From contig NZ_FNAN01000029.1 in the NCBI RefSeq assembly GCF_900101885.1, forward strand, positions 1 through 64,000: a stretch of DNA of 64,000 bases, written 5' to 3'. The stretch is from Dyadobacter soli. Lineage in GTDB: Bacteria > Bacteroidota > Bacteroidia > Cytophagales > Spirosomataceae. Under the pieces are notes generated by a model. That model was not told where the DNA came from. It did not search any database and saw only the letters and a program-made list of their open reading frames with translations. Shown here in pieces: positions 9,049 to 18,550 of the stretch (the first letter of the stretch is position 1; each line of letters starts with the position of its first letter). A program made the translations under genes and the position numbers.

Positions 9049-9549
9049 TTATCTGTCTTCAAAGACGGCGGTTTCCCGCGGCGCATCGGTGCGGTTCTGG
9101 CAATTTTCCTTGTTGCAGTTTCCGTAGAAAATAAGCGAGTGGTGCATTACGCTGAAATTCAGCATTTCCCCTACCATGTTCTGGATCGACTGGATGCGCG
9201 GATCGCAGAACTCCATTACTTTATGACAATCTGTACAAATCAGGTGGTCGTGCTGCTTGTTACCGTACGACTTTTCGAATTGCGCGAGGTTTTTGCCGAA
9301 CTGGTGCTTGGTAACCAGGTCGCAATCCACCAGAACGTCGAGCGTGTTGTAAACCGTGGCACGGCTCACGCGGTAGCGCTTGTTTTTCATGCTGATATAC
9401 AGCTCATCTACATCGAAATGATCCTCCCGGGTGTAAATTTCCTCCAAAATCGCGAAACGTTCGGGCGTTTTACGAAGTCCTTTATTTTCCAGGTAAGCCG
9501 TCAGAATTTTCTTCGCGGCCTCAAAATTTGGTTTGCTGGCTTGTGGCAT
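9049..9549 (-). CDS. Fur-family metalloregulator
   Basis: A 166-residue Fur/PerR-type repressor. The winged helix (residues ~20-90) contains the recognition segment YRVSRATVYNTLDVL. The dimerisation domain has the metal-site signature HDHLICTDCHKVMEF (~107-121), whose Cys pair forms half of the structural zinc site, and a second pair of Cys lies in NCNKENCQ (~145-150). It could be Fur, PerR or a related sensor; the HDH motif is shared. It lies between the (p)ppGpp synthetase and purA on the same strand. A second, clearly different Fur-family protein is present at 23599. Confidence 0.88.
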   Translation of the reverse strand: MPQASKPNFEAAKKILTAYLENKGLRKTPERFAILEEIYTREDHFDVDELYISMKNKRYRVSRATVYNTLDVLVDCDLVTKHQFGKNLAQFEKSYGNKQHDHLICTDCHKVMEFCDPRIQSIQNMVGEMLNFSVMHHSLIFYGNCNKENCQNRTDAPRETAVFEDR

Positions 9550-9676
9550 ATCTCTGATATTCTTGCGCGAAAATACGCTTTTTTACTTAAATCACTCTCA
9601 CTTTCGCAAGCATAGTGTTGCTACTTCATTAATTACCAATTCAATAACATATTGGCGTGGCAATGGTTCAAAATCA

Positions 9677-11965
9677 CTATTTGCCGTTCAGATTGGTGTC
9701 GAAACGCTGCACATTGTACACGCCTTCGACTTCTTCCAGCTTTTGTATCAGGATATCCAAGTGCCTGGTATCCTGCACGTAAAGCTTAATGTCACCATTG
9801 AACACACCGTCCTTAGTATCGATCGTAAGCCCGCGCATATTGATGTGCAGCTCGTTCGAAATGATCCGCGTCACGTCGTTCACCAAACCTACGCGATCGG
9901 TACCCGACAAATAGAGCCCCGCCAGGAATGCCTCTTCCTTACCCGACCATTTGGCCTTGATAATGCGGTTCCCGTGCTTCGACATCAGCTCCGCTGCATT
10001 CGGGCAGGTGGTGCGGTGTATTTTAATGCCTTCGTTGATGGTCACAAACCCGAAAACGTCGTCGCCCGCGATCGGGTTACAACATTGCGCGAGTTTGTAA
10101 TCGATCTTGTCCATATCGTCGCCGATGAGCAGCGTGTCGCTGTCCGCACGGTCGCCGTGGATATGTTTCAGGTATTTGGTCAGCGTCTTTCCGTCGGTGC
10201 CGTTGGCTGGCGGTGTATTGTTGGTTGCGCTGCTCTCTGCGGCTTTCTTTTCTTTCGCATCCCGGTCCCGCTTGAAGCGTTTTAGGTCGTCGATCGGAAT
10301 GTAGCCTTTGCCGATGCGGTAGAAGAAATCAGTCGTCGTTTTGCATTCAAAAAACGCCCTGAGCTGGTTCATTACCTCGGCGGTAGCGTCCATACCCAGT
10401 ATTTTCAGTTTTTTCTCAACTAATTGACGCCCATCCGTTTCGTACCGGCGGTTCTCTTCTTTCAAAAAATCTTTGATCCGCGCCCGGGCCTTGGAGGTAA
10501 CCACAATGCGCAGCCAGTCCTCATTCGGTTTCTGTTTACCGGACGTGATGATCTCGATCTGATCGCCATTGTTCAGCACATAACTGATCGGCACGAGGAT
10601 ACCGCCGACTTTGGCCGCCATACAATGCGCCCCTACCTCGGAGTGAATGTCGAATGCGAAGTCCAGCGCAGTTGAACCTGCCTGCAATACCTTCAACTCG
10701 CCTTTTGGTGTAAATACAAATACCTCTTCATTGAAGAGATTACTGCGAAACTCGTCCAGAAACTCGATAGCAGCCGTTTTATCCCCAAAACCATTCTCCA
10801 AAGTCTCGCGTACCTGAGTGATCCACGTCTCGATATTGCCTTTGACCTTGGTATCATTTCCTTTGTACTTCCAATGCGCGGCATACCCTTTCTCCGCGAT
10901 CTCGTCCATGCGCGAGGTACGAATCTGCACCTCCACCCACTGCCCGCTCTTGCTCATTACGGTCGAGTGCAGCGATTGGTACCCATTCGCCCGCGGCGTG
11001 CTCAGGAAGTCCTTCAACCGGTCGGGGTTGGGTTTGTAATGATCCGTGACAATGGAATAAGCCTGCCAGCAGATCGCTTTTTCGCGATCGCTTTCCGGTG
11101 GTGATTCCAGCACAATGCGGATCGCGAACAAGTCATAGATTTCCTCAAAAGGCTTGTTCTGCTTCCGCATTTTGTTCCAGATCGAATAAATCGATTTGGG
11201 GCGGCCTTTAAGGATAAAATTCAGCCCCGCCGACGCCAGATCCTGCGCAATGGGCTCCATAAACTTGGAAATGAAGCGGTCGCGGATGTTTTTCGTCTCG
11301 CGCAGCTTTCGTGCAATGGCCCGGTATTCGAGGGGTTCGGTGTATTTCAAATAGAGCTCTTCAAGCTCCGACTTAATACTATACAACCCTAGCCGGTGCG
11401 CGAGCGGCGCATAAATGAATATCGTTTCGGAAGCGATTTTGAGTTGCTTGTCGCGCGGCATACTGTCGAGCGTACGCATATTATGCAGGCGGTCGGCGAG
11501 TTTCACGAGGATCACCCGCACGTCGTCCGAGAGCGTGAGCAGCATTTTGCGGAAGTTCTCGGCCTGCTGCGACGACCCATACTCGAAACGGCCCGAGATT
11601 TTGGTCAGCCCGTCGATAATCTTGGCTACTTTCTTGCCGAACAACCGCTCGATATCGTCGATCCCCATGTCGGTATCCTCCACGACGTCGTGCAGCAATG
11701 CCGCCACGATGCCGGTGGTACCCAGCCCGATTTCCTCGACCACGATTTGTGCCACCGCCAGGGGGTGGTAAATGTATGGCTCTCCCGACCGGCGGCGCAT
11801 GTCCTTATGCGCATCGACGGAAGTATAAAAGGCTTTTTTGATTAATTTGGCATCATTATCCTTCAAAAATGGCTTAGCTGTTCGTAAAAGCCGGCGGTAT
11901 TTTTTGAGGATATCCTTACGCTCCTGTTCCAGGTCAATGTTGAGGGATTCAACCAGTTGCTCCAC
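9677..11965 (-). CDS. rel: Bifunctional (p)ppGpp synthetase/hydrolase (Rel/SpoT)
   Basis: A 762-residue RelA/SpoT homologue that makes and degrades the stringent-response alarmone (p)ppGpp. The N-terminal HD hydrolase domain keeps HD at 92-93 and ED at 96-97 (LLHDVVEDTD), indicating an active hydrolase. The synthetase domain (~255-370) contains RPKSIYSIWNKM, YDLFAIRI and the NGYQSLHSTV loop. A TGS domain (~405-465, VFTPKGELKVLQAG), a Cys-containing middle region (QCCNPIAGDD, ~623) and a C-terminal ACT domain (~690-760) follow. The two intact active sites argue for a bifunctional enzyme, not a RelA-type monofunctional one. Confidence 0.95.
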   Translation of the reverse strand: MEQLVESLNIDLEQERKDILKKYRRLLRTAKPFLKDNDAKLIKKAFYTSVDAHKDMRRRSGEPYIYHPLAVAQIVVEEIGLGTTGIVAALLHDVVEDTDMGIDDIERLFGKKVAKIIDGLTKISGRFEYGSSQQAENFRKMLLTLSDDVRVILVKLADRLHNMRTLDSMPRDKQLKIASETIFIYAPLAHRLGLYSIKSELEELYLKYTEPLEYRAIARKLRETKNIRDRFISKFMEPIAQDLASAGLNFILKGRPKSIYSIWNKMRKQNKPFEEIYDLFAIRIVLESPPESDREKAICWQAYSIVTDHYKPNPDRLKDFLSTPRANGYQSLHSTVMSKSGQWVEVQIRTSRMDEIAEKGYAAHWKYKGNDTKVKGNIETWITQVRETLENGFGDKTAAIEFLDEFRSNLFNEEVFVFTPKGELKVLQAGSTALDFAFDIHSEVGAHCMAAKVGGILVPISYVLNNGDQIEIITSGKQKPNEDWLRIVVTSKARARIKDFLKEENRRYETDGRQLVEKKLKILGMDATAEVMNQLRAFFECKTTTDFFYRIGKGYIPIDDLKRFKRDRDAKEKKAAESSATNNTPPANGTDGKTLTKYLKHIHGDRADSDTLLIGDDMDKIDYKLAQCCNPIAGDDVFGFVTINEGIKIHRTTCPNAAELMSKHGNRIIKAKWSGKEEAFLAGLYLSGTDRVGLVNDVTRIISNELHINMRGLTIDTKDGVFNGDIKLYVQDTRHLDILIQKLEEVEGVYNVQRFDTNLNGK

Positions 11966-12058
11966 TGCTATATTCTAATTGGTATGCTTCACCAAAATAA
12001 CAAATTTTGGCGACATTTTTCACTATACTTTTACCCAAAGATAAAATTTTGAAAATAA

Positions 12059-12091
12059 TTTGCATGTTTTGTAAAAATAGAAATACCTTTG
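12059..12091 (+). promoter_or_regulatory. Bacteroidota promoter for tRNA-Leu
   Basis: TTTG at 12059-12062 and TACCTTTG at 12084-12091 are separated by 21 bp, an exact match to the -33/-7 consensus of the Bacteroidota primary sigma factor. The predicted start is near 12098, about 36 nt upstream of the mature tRNA. Confidence 0.75.
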
Positions 12092-12133
12092 CACTCCCAA
12101 TTCGACAATCGTGTTGAAAACGGGGTAAAGTGA

Positions 12134-12215
12134 GCGGGCGTGGCGGAACTGGTAGACGTGCTAGACTTAGGATCTAGTGCCGCAAGGCGTGGGGGTTCGA
12201 TTCCCTCCGCCCGTA
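12134..12215 (+). tRNA. tRNA-Leu (anticodon UAG)
   Basis: The 82-nt sequence folds as a class II tRNA. The acceptor stem GCGGGCG pairs with CGCCCGT, with a G-U at the first pair. The anticodon stem CTAGA/TCTAG closes a CTTAGGA loop with anticodon TAG. A variable arm (TGCCGCAAGGCG) and a T arm with GTTCGATTC follow. CCA is not encoded. The T of the loop, the variable arm and the anticodon all specify leucine (CUA codons). Confidence 0.95.
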
Positions 12216-12295
12216 CGAAATACAAGGGAATGACGGGGCGTCAGATTCCTCTTCTAGCTGGGAAAATGAGTTGCTCCGTAGTATTGAAACCCGTC

Positions 12296-12337
12296 AAATG
12301 CCCTCAGGACTTCGTTTTGAGGGCATTTTTGTTTTTT
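12296..12337 (+). terminator. Intrinsic terminator after tRNA-Leu
   Basis: An 11-bp inverted repeat (12296-12306 AAATGCCCTCA with 12318-12328) with an 11-nt loop is followed by a long T run. It separates the tRNA transcript from tig. Confidence 0.85.
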
Positions 12338-12382
12338 TCTGTTCAAATGTAACAAAGGTATTTACCAATAGCTTAGCGACAC

Positions 12383-13735
12383 ATGGAAGTTTTGTTAGAA
12401 AAGAGTTCGCCGACCTTAGCCTCTCTGAAAGTAACGTTGACCAAGGAAGATTATCAGCCAAAAGTTGATAAAACGATCAAGGATTATTCGAAACGCGTGA
12501 ACCTGAAAGGATTTCGTCCGGGCAAAGTACCATCCCATGTGATCCAACGCATGTATGGTAAAAGCATTCTGGTTGACGAGGTGAATAACATCCTCAGCAA
12601 TGCAGTAAGCGGCTACATCCGCGAAAACAAATTGCAGGTAGTAGGAGATCCCGTACCCGATCGCGACAAGGCTGCCGAAGTGAACTGGGATAAACCAGAA
12701 TCATTCGAATTCAGCTACGAGCTTGGTATCGCTTCCGATTTCGAAGCAAACCTGAGCGAGTTGCCTGCTGTGAAGCGTTACACGATCAATGTGGACGACG
12801 CTGAGCTGACCAAAACAATGGACAACCTCCGCGAGCGTTTCGCAGACAGCATTCACCCTGAGGTAAGCGAAGCGGGAGACATGGTCTTCGGTGAGCTGAA
12901 ACAGGAATCGACCGAATTCACAACCCGCACTGCGATCCCTACCAAACAGGTGAAGGAAGAAGCGGCAGCGAAGTTTATCGGTGTGAAAAAAGGTGATGTG
13001 ATCACTTTCGACATTCAGGATACATTTACCGACGAGTCCGCTATCGCCCACGTAACCGGTAAGAAAAAAGAAGATATCGCTGAAATTTCAGGCGAATTCG
13101 TTCTCACAGTAGAAGACGTAACCCGCTCAGCACCTGCGACTTTGAACCAGGAGTTCTTCGATAAAGTGTTAGGACCAGGTCAGGTTGAAAACGAAGAGCA
13201 GTTCAACGAGAAGGTTCTTGAAATCATCAAAAGCAACTACGAGCGTGAAACCGAAGCGTTGCTCCGTCGCGATATCGAGAACGCGTTGCTGGACAGCATT
13301 TCCATCGAATTGCCTGAGGAATTCCTCAAAAGCTGGTTGGAGCGCACCAACGAAGGCAAGTTTACCCGTGAGCAGATCGACGAGCAGTTCGGCGATTTCG
13401 CGAAATCTCTGAAACTGAGCCTGATCAAAAACAAAATCGCTGATCAGTCGGAAGTAAAGGTAGAATATCCTGAAATCCTCGCATTTACCCGCGAAATGGT
13501 GAAAGGACAGTTCGGTATCTACGGCGACGACGAATCAATGCGTGAAACGATTGACCGCGTAGCACAAGGTTACCTCGCAGATAAAGAACGGGATAACTAT
13601 ACGAGCGTGTTCAATCAGGTGTTCGACAACAAGGTTCTGGAAGCAATCCGTGGCCAGGTAAGCACCGACGAGCAGACCGTAGAAGTATCGGAATTCGAAA
13701 AACTGGCGAAAGGCGAAGTGGAAGCCGAAGCTTAA
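12383..13735 (+). CDS. tig: Trigger factor, ribosome-associated chaperone
   Basis: A 450-residue chaperone that binds nascent chains at the ribosomal exit tunnel. The N-terminal ribosome-docking domain holds the signature GFRPGKVP (~residues 45-52). A central region at ~150-245 occupies the place of the FKBP-like PPIase domain but is divergent, as is usual in Bacteroidota. The C-terminal helical arms run from ~260 to 420. The acidic C-terminal tail is normal. The gene lies upstream of clpP and clpX as in many bacteria, here interrupted by a small divergent XRE regulator. Confidence 0.93.
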   Translation: MEVLLEKSSPTLASLKVTLTKEDYQPKVDKTIKDYSKRVNLKGFRPGKVPSHVIQRMYGKSILVDEVNNILSNAVSGYIRENKLQVVGDPVPDRDKAAEVNWDKPESFEFSYELGIASDFEANLSELPAVKRYTINVDDAELTKTMDNLRERFADSIHPEVSEAGDMVFGELKQESTEFTTRTAIPTKQVKEEAAAKFIGVKKGDVITFDIQDTFTDESAIAHVTGKKKEDIAEISGEFVLTVEDVTRSAPATLNQEFFDKVLGPGQVENEEQFNEKVLEIIKSNYERETEALLRRDIENALLDSISIELPEEFLKSWLERTNEGKFTREQIDEQFGDFAKSLKLSLIKNKIADQSEVKVEYPEILAFTREMVKGQFGIYGDDESMRETIDRVAQGYLADKERDNYTSVFNQVFDNKVLEAIRGQVSTDEQTVEVSEFEKLAKGEVEAEA

Positions 13736-13762
13736 TTTTCAATATTAAAAAACATTTTTTTT

Positions 13763-13795
13763 CACCGTCCCGGTTTTCCGGGCGGTGTTTTTTTT
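13763..13795. terminator. Intrinsic terminator between tig and the XRE gene
   Basis: CACCG-t-CCCGG (13763-13773) pairs with CCGGGCGGTG (13778-13787) across a tttt loop, with a single bulged T. It is followed by eight or more T on the plus strand and flanked by A-rich sequence on the left, so it can serve both convergent genes. Confidence 0.8.
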
Positions 13796-13808
13796 GTTTC
13801 AATGTATT

Positions 13809-14180
13809 CTAAAAACCAATGCGCTGGCGCTCCTCACCAATGCGCAGGACACCTTCCCCGAATAACTGCCTGAATTTGTTTTTCAACTGATCCAGTTCAT
13901 TTTGCAGCCGGCGGTTCTCAGCTAATATGCGGGTATTCTCCTGCCGCAGCCATTCGGTTTCCGACATTGAAATGTCAATGCCCAGCAACTCCGGCAGCGG
14001 CACGTCGAGCAGCTTGGCTACATTTTCCAGTCGTGAAACGGAAAGCTCGGTGCGGCCGCGCTCGATGTCCCCGTAAGCGGTCGTCGACAAGCCGAGCATG
14101 TCTGCCATATTTTCCTGCGAAAGCCCTTTTTGCAGTCTTATCTGTCTTATTTTCTCTGATAAATTGGATGTCACGTTCAT
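13809..14180 (-). CDS. XRE-family helix-turn-helix regulator with coiled-coil tail
   Basis: A 123-residue protein with a Cro/cI-type HTH at residues ~8-63 (LSEKIRQIRLQKGLSQENMA through the recognition helix LSTTAYGDIERGR). It is followed by a predicted coiled coil of about 40 residues (TEWLRQENTRILAENRRLQN onward), likely for dimerisation. There is no ligand domain. It lies between tig and clpP on the opposite strand and is divergent from clpP, sharing a 249-bp intergenic region. Control of clpP is possible but unproven. Confidence 0.85.
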   Translation of the reverse strand: MNVTSNLSEKIRQIRLQKGLSQENMADMLGLSTTAYGDIERGRTELSVSRLENVAKLLDVPLPELLGIDISMSETEWLRQENTRILAENRRLQNELDQLKNKFRQLFGEGVLRIGEERQRIGF

Positions 14181-14429
14181 AATGTCCGATTATAATGCGT
14201 GGTATAACGTTTTTATGCTGCAATGTAATCTTTTATGATGGCTGCTGACTGTCGCATTTTTCGATAAATTGTCGCCGAAATTGACAAGGATTATTCGGTG
14301 AAATAGTCAAATTTGTGCCATGCAACCGGGAAACCTGCGGCGGTTTAAACAGAAACTAACCTATCTTGCTTTTTGTTCTCGCACTCAGTTGCCCTTAAAC
14401 TATTGATTAATTAAAATTTAAATTTTTCG

Positions 14430-15104
14430 ATGAATTACGGAAATGAATTTAGAAAATATGCCGTTCACCACCTGGGAATGAATGGTCTGACCGTGGACGG
14501 TTACATGAATCACACCGTTGAAAACATGACCCGTTCGGTAATCGAGGAACGCCCTATGAACTTCCGCGAGGTCGACGTGTTCTCCCGTTTGATGGCCGAC
14601 CGCATTATTTTTATGGGCACCGGCGTGGACGACAATATCGCCAACATCATCGTAGCCCAGCTACTCTTCCTCGAATCGGCGGACGCCAAGAAAGACATCC
14701 TGATGTACATCAACAGCCCCGGCGGCTCGGTTTATGCCGGTCTGGGTATTTATGATACCATGCAATATGTTCGTCCGGACGTTGCGACCGTATGTACCAG
14801 CCTCGCGGCTTCTATGGGCGCGGTGTTACTCGCAGGCGGCGCGGCAGGCAAGCGCTCGGCGCTCCCGCACGCACGTGTGATGATTCACCAGCCATCGGGC
14901 GGCGCGCAGGGAACTTCGGTTGATATCGAGATCACTACCCGCGAAATCGTGAAATTGCGCCACGAGTTGTATGAAATCCTTGCCCAGCACACCGGCCAGA
15001 CTCCGGAGCAGATTGCATTGGATTCCGATCGCGACAAATGGTTGAGAGCAACAGAAGCGAAAGAATACGGCTTGATCGACGAGGTGCTTACCCGCGAAAA
15101 ATAG
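14430..15104 (+). CDS. clpP: ATP-dependent Clp protease proteolytic subunit
   Basis: A 224-residue serine peptidase that forms the tetradecameric ClpP chamber. The nucleophile Ser lies in [15 protein letters not shown] (~residue 130) and the His in [11 protein letters not shown] (~153). The third member of the triad is the Asp of LDSDRDKW (~195). There is a short N-terminal extension compared with E. coli. clpX follows 248 bp downstream with a terminator in between, so the two are adjacent but probably separate transcripts. Confidence 0.96.
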   Translation: MNYGNEFRKYAVHHLGMNGLTVDGYMNHTVENMTRSVIEERPMNFREVDVFSRLMADRIIFMGTGVDDNIANIIVAQLLFLESADAKKDILMYINSPGGSVYAGLGIYDTMQYVRPDVATVCTSLAASMGAVLLAGGAAGKRSALPHARVMIHQPSGGAQGTSVDIEITTREIVKLRHELYEILAQHTGQTPEQIALDSDRDKWLRATEAKEYGLIDEVLTREK

Positions 15105-15126
15105 ATTGAACAGCCTTTCAGGAAAT

Positions 15127-15157
15127 GCCCCGGTAGCCCCGCTATCGGGGCGTTTTT
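15127..15157 (+). terminator. Intrinsic terminator after clpP
   Basis: GCCCCGGTAG (15127-15136) pairs with CTATCGGGGC (15142-15151) with one G-U pair and a 5-nt loop, followed by GTTTTT. Confidence 0.85.
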
Positions 15158-15352
15158 AGTATATGGCCTAACCTTGATTTGGTAACCCGGTCAAAAAACC
15201 GGAAATTTGCAAAAAGATAACTGCTAATTGTCAATTGAAAGGAAGATTTGAAACATTACATTCGGTCTTCTTGTTACCTTGACTCATACGTTTGTTTAGT
15301 ACGGCTTTTGTACGCAAGGCCGTAAACATTCACCAACTGTTAAATCGAATCG

Positions 15353-16597
15353 ATGGCACAAGTAAGTTGTTCGTTCTGCGGACGTAAAAAAAGCGAAGTG
15401 GATTTGCTTCTCTCCGGGATTGACGCTCACATTTGTAACCACTGCATTGCCCAGGGGCACCAGGTAGTTACCGAGGAGCTCGGGCCGAAGGAGGACAAGA
15501 AAGAGAAGAAATCGAAACTTCCGAAATTAAAGCCCATTCCTCCTGCTGAAATCAAGCATTTCCTCGAACAATATGTCATTGGCCAGGACGAAGCGAAACG
15601 CTCGCTGGCAGTGGCGGTATATAACCACTACAAACGTCTGAATCAAACCAGTACCGAGGACGACGTTGTGATCGAGAAGTCCAACATCATTATGGTAGGC
15701 GAAACCGGAACCGGTAAAACCTATCTCGCGAAATCCATCGCGCGTATCCTGCAAGTACCTTTCTGCGTGGCCGATGCCACGGTTGTTACCGAAGCCGGTT
15801 ATGTGGGTGAAGATGTGGAAACAATCCTTACCCGCCTGCTCCAAGCGGCGGATTATAATGTGGAAGCGGCAGAGCGCGGTATCGTTTACATTGACGAGAT
15901 CGATAAGATCGCGCGCAAATCGGATAACCCGTCCATTACCCGCGATGTGAGCGGCGAAGGCGTGCAGCAGGCATTGCTGAAACTCCTCGAAGGCTCGATC
16001 GTGAACGTGCCGCCGCAAGGAGGCCGTAAGCACCCGGATCAGAAGATGATTTCTTTGAATACCGAAAACATCCTCTTCATCTGCGGCGGTGCATTCGACG
16101 GCATCGAGCGCCACATCGGAAAGCGTATCAATACCCGTCCGATCGGTTTCAATGGCGACAACCGCATTATCGAGATATTTGACAAAGGTAATTTAATGCG
16201 CTACGTGACCGCAATGGACCTTAAATCATTCGGATTAATCCCGGAATTGATCGGTCGCTTGCCGGTACTCACGCATTTGAACCCGCTCGACCGCGAGACA
16301 TTGCGCCGCATTCTCACCGAACCGAAAAATGCATTGGTTAAACAGTATTCCAAACTTTTCGCGATGGAAGGCATTACCCTGCATTTCGAAGACGCGGTAC
16401 TGGATTACATCGTGGACCAGGCTATGATCTACAAACTTGGGGCCCGAGGTTTGCGCGCGATCTGCGAATCGATCATGACCGACGCGATGTTCGACCTGCC
16501 TTCGCAAAAGGATATCAAGGAATTCACGCTCTCGCTCGATTACGCGAAAGACAAATTCGAGAAATCTTCGATGGCGTTGCTCCGCTCAGTGGCCTAG
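15353..16597 (+). CDS. clpX: ATP-dependent Clp protease ATP-binding subunit
   Basis: A 414-residue AAA+ unfoldase that recognises tagged substrates and feeds them to ClpP. The N-terminal C4 zinc-binding domain (CSFCG, then CNHC, residues 6-31) is complete. Walker A GETGTGKT lies at ~120 and Walker B YIDEIDKI at ~183. The RPIGFNG segment near 263 corresponds to the IGF loop that docks on ClpP, confirming it as the ClpP partner. The C-terminal sensor-2 region [10 protein letters not shown] is present (~360). Confidence 0.97.
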   Translation: MAQVSCSFCGRKKSEVDLLLSGIDAHICNHCIAQGHQVVTEELGPKEDKKEKKSKLPKLKPIPPAEIKHFLEQYVIGQDEAKRSLAVAVYNHYKRLNQTSTEDDVVIEKSNIIMVGETGTGKTYLAKSIARILQVPFCVADATVVTEAGYVGEDVETILTRLLQAADYNVEAAERGIVYIDEIDKIARKSDNPSITRDVSGEGVQQALLKLLEGSIVNVPPQGGRKHPDQKMISLNTENILFICGGAFDGIERHIGKRINTRPIGFNGDNRIIEIFDKGNLMRYVTAMDLKSFGLIPELIGRLPVLTHLNPLDRETLRRILTEPKNALVKQYSKLFAMEGITLHFEDAVLDYIVDQAMIYKLGARGLRAICESIMTDAMFDLPSQKDIKEFTLSLDYAKDKFEKSSMALLRSVA

Positions 16598-16621
16598 CAA
16601 TCATTACATTAGCGTTTTTAC

Positions 16622-16663
16622 AAGCGCCCCGTGTCTTTCGGAGATGCGGGGCGCTTCTTTTTT
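16622..16663 (+). terminator. Intrinsic terminator after clpX
   Basis: AAGCGCCCCG (16622-16631) and CGGGGCGCTT (16647-16656) form a perfect 10-bp stem with a 15-nt loop, followed by CTTTTTT. Confidence 0.88.
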
Positions 16664-16708
16664 CATTCCAATAATCCTATTTTTACACAAAAACACTATA
16701 TTATTTAA

Positions 16709-17401
16709 ATGGAAACCTGGCTCATAAATAAATCGATTGTCGTCATCGGAGGAACCACCGGCGCGGGGCTGTCCGCAGCACAAGCCTTTGTCCGAAACGG
16801 CGCGAACGTGGTGGTAGTGGGGCGCAACCCGGAGAGCTGCCTGATGGCAGAACTGAACCTGGGAAGCAATGCAAGAGCCAAACAAGGTGATGCAACACAA
16901 TCTCAGACGGCGTTGGACGCGATCCAACTCTGCATAAGGGAATTCGGAAGCTTCGACGCATTGTATCACGCGCCGGAAGACCATGAAGAGCCTTCGACGG
17001 ACGGCCCATTGCATAACCTGGGTCTCGAAAGCTGGCGAAAAACGCTCGACCAGAACCTGACTTCGCTGATGCTCGCGAATCAGGCGGCTGTGCGGACTTT
17101 TATGGGGATGAACAAAGGCGGGTCTATCGTCAACCTGAGCCCTGATATTGCTTCGACGGAGAGCAACCTCGCAAGCCATGCAGGAACTACGGCCAAGGCG
17201 GCAGTGATCGGATTCTCGAAATCCATCGCAGCCACATATGCAGGGCACGATATCCGCATTAATGTGATATCTACCGACACTTCCATGCCCGCCGATCTCG
17301 ATGGCACGGCGGTGTACCTGCTGTCGGACCATGCCCGGTTTACCAATGGCCAGGTGCTGGTAGTCGATGGCGGCCGGAGCGTGCTGGAAGAGCAATACTA
17401 G
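16709..17401 (+). CDS. SDR-fold protein lacking the catalytic tyrosine
   Basis: A 230-residue Rossmann-fold protein of the short-chain dehydrogenase/reductase superfamily. The N-terminal nucleotide loop VVIGGTTGAGLSAAQAF (~11-27) and the C-terminal QVLVVDGGRS (~215) are typical. The NNAG motif is replaced by YHAPE (~89). The YxxxK catalytic pair is broken: in HAGTTAKAAVIGFSK the Lys (~167) is kept but the position four residues earlier is Gly, not Tyr. The segment after the active site is also short, and overall length is below the usual 245-255. It probably binds a dinucleotide but may not be an ordinary reductase. Confidence 0.75.
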   Translation: METWLINKSIVVIGGTTGAGLSAAQAFVRNGANVVVVGRNPESCLMAELNLGSNARAKQGDATQSQTALDAIQLCIREFGSFDALYHAPEDHEEPSTDGPLHNLGLESWRKTLDQNLTSLMLANQAAVRTFMGMNKGGSIVNLSPDIASTESNLASHAGTTAKAAVIGFSKSIAATYAGHDIRINVISTDTSMPADLDGTAVYLLSDHARFTNGQVLVVDGGRSVLEEQY

Positions 17402-17517
17402 CAAGGACTGCAAACGGCTGTCTTGTGAAGAAATTGCTGCGAATGCGATATGAACGCAGAGAGAATCGCTTTTTTTCTTTTATTCGCGTAAAATAGTTCA
17501 CCAGACACCGTACTCCT

Positions 17518-18477
17518 ATGGCTACCGGACCGATTGTAACCCTTACAATAAATCCCGCGCTCGACAAAAGCTCCAATGTACCGCGCATTGTACCCGACAA
17601 CAAATTGCGTTGTGAAACACCCAATTTCGAGGCGGGAGGAGGCGGAATCAACGTAGCGAAGGCCATTCACCGGCTGGGAGGAAATCCGATCGCCATTTTT
17701 ACGGTAGGCGGCCCCACCGGCCAGCGCCTGCACAAGCTCGTGAAAAGCGAAGGCGTGGAAACGATGGTGATCGAAACGAAGCAATGGACGCGTGAAAACT
17801 TTCACGTGCTCGAAACCAGTACCGGTTTCCAATACCGTTTCGGAATGCCCGGCACCGAAATGATGCCGACCGAAGTGCGCTCGATCCTCGAAACGATGGA
17901 GGAGCTAGACCCAAAACCGTCTTACATTATCGCCAGCGGCAGCCTTCCACCCGGTGTACCTTCCGACTTTTACGGACAAATCGCCAAAATAGCCCATGCA
18001 CAGGGTGCACGCTTCATCGCCGATACGTCGGGGGACGCATTGCGTTACGCTACCGAAGCGGGTGTTTATTTGTTAAAACCCAATATTACGGAGCTCAGCG
18101 AACTCGTAGGCGTGGATAAACTCGAAATGGACGAAGTCGACGACGCGGCGCGCGCGCTCATCATACGTGGGCAATGCGAGATCGTGATCGTGTCCATGGG
18201 CGCGATGGGCGCGATGCTCGTCACCGAAGACCAGGTAGAACACATTCCCGCCCCGCCCGTGCAGCCGAAAAGCACCGTTGGCGCTGGCGACAGCATGCTG
18301 GCGGGCATTGTCTGGACATTATCGCAAGGTAAGTCGTACCGAGAAGCCGTCAGAATGGGCGTTGCTTGCGGCACTGCGGCAACGATGAATTCAGGTAGTG
18401 AATTGTTTAGAATGCAGGATGTAAACCGCCTGCTCGACTGGCTGAACCGTTACGGAAAACGCTACTCTGCCGGCTAA
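17518..18477 (+). CDS. pfkB: 6-phosphofructokinase II / sugar kinase (PfkB family)
   Basis: A 319-residue ribokinase-fold kinase that resembles E. coli Pfk-2 along its length as recalled. Shared segments include TLTINPALD (cf. TLTLAPSLD), FEAGGGGINVAKAI, ENFHVLE, YRFGMPG and SGSLPPGV. The catalytic-base signature STVGAGDSMLAG (~255) is intact. It would phosphorylate fructose-6-phosphate (or tagatose-6-phosphate/fructose-1-phosphate in relatives) with ATP. The neighbours give no pathway clue. I prefer PfkB over FruK or LacC because of the WTRENFHV and GGGGINVAKAI segments. Confidence 0.85.
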   Translation: MATGPIVTLTINPALDKSSNVPRIVPDNKLRCETPNFEAGGGGINVAKAIHRLGGNPIAIFTVGGPTGQRLHKLVKSEGVETMVIETKQWTRENFHVLETSTGFQYRFGMPGTEMMPTEVRSILETMEELDPKPSYIIASGSLPPGVPSDFYGQIAKIAHAQGARFIADTSGDALRYATEAGVYLLKPNITELSELVGVDKLEMDEVDDAARALIIRGQCEIVIVSMGAMGAMLVTEDQVEHIPAPPVQPKSTVGAGDSMLAGIVWTLSQGKSYREAVRMGVACGTAATMNSGSELFRMQDVNRLLDWLNRYGKRYSAG

Positions 18478-18550
18478 TCAAAACTATGTTCGAACAAATA
18501 GTAAGAAAGCGGAGGCGCGGTCTTTTTTAGAAAAATCAAAGAGAATCGTC

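Noticed and set aside
9533-10285. 250-codon plus-strand frame opposite the (p)ppGpp synthetase gene
   Set aside because: Antisense to the rel gene end and the fur start; no family resemblance.
12351-12360. CAAAGGTA, a -7 consensus on the minus strand upstream of tig
   Set aside because: It points into the tRNA region with no gene behind it on that strand; probably coincidental.
16604-17413. 269-codon minus-strand frame opposite the SDR gene
   Set aside because: It covers the clpX terminator and lies wholly antisense to the SDR-fold gene, with no motif.
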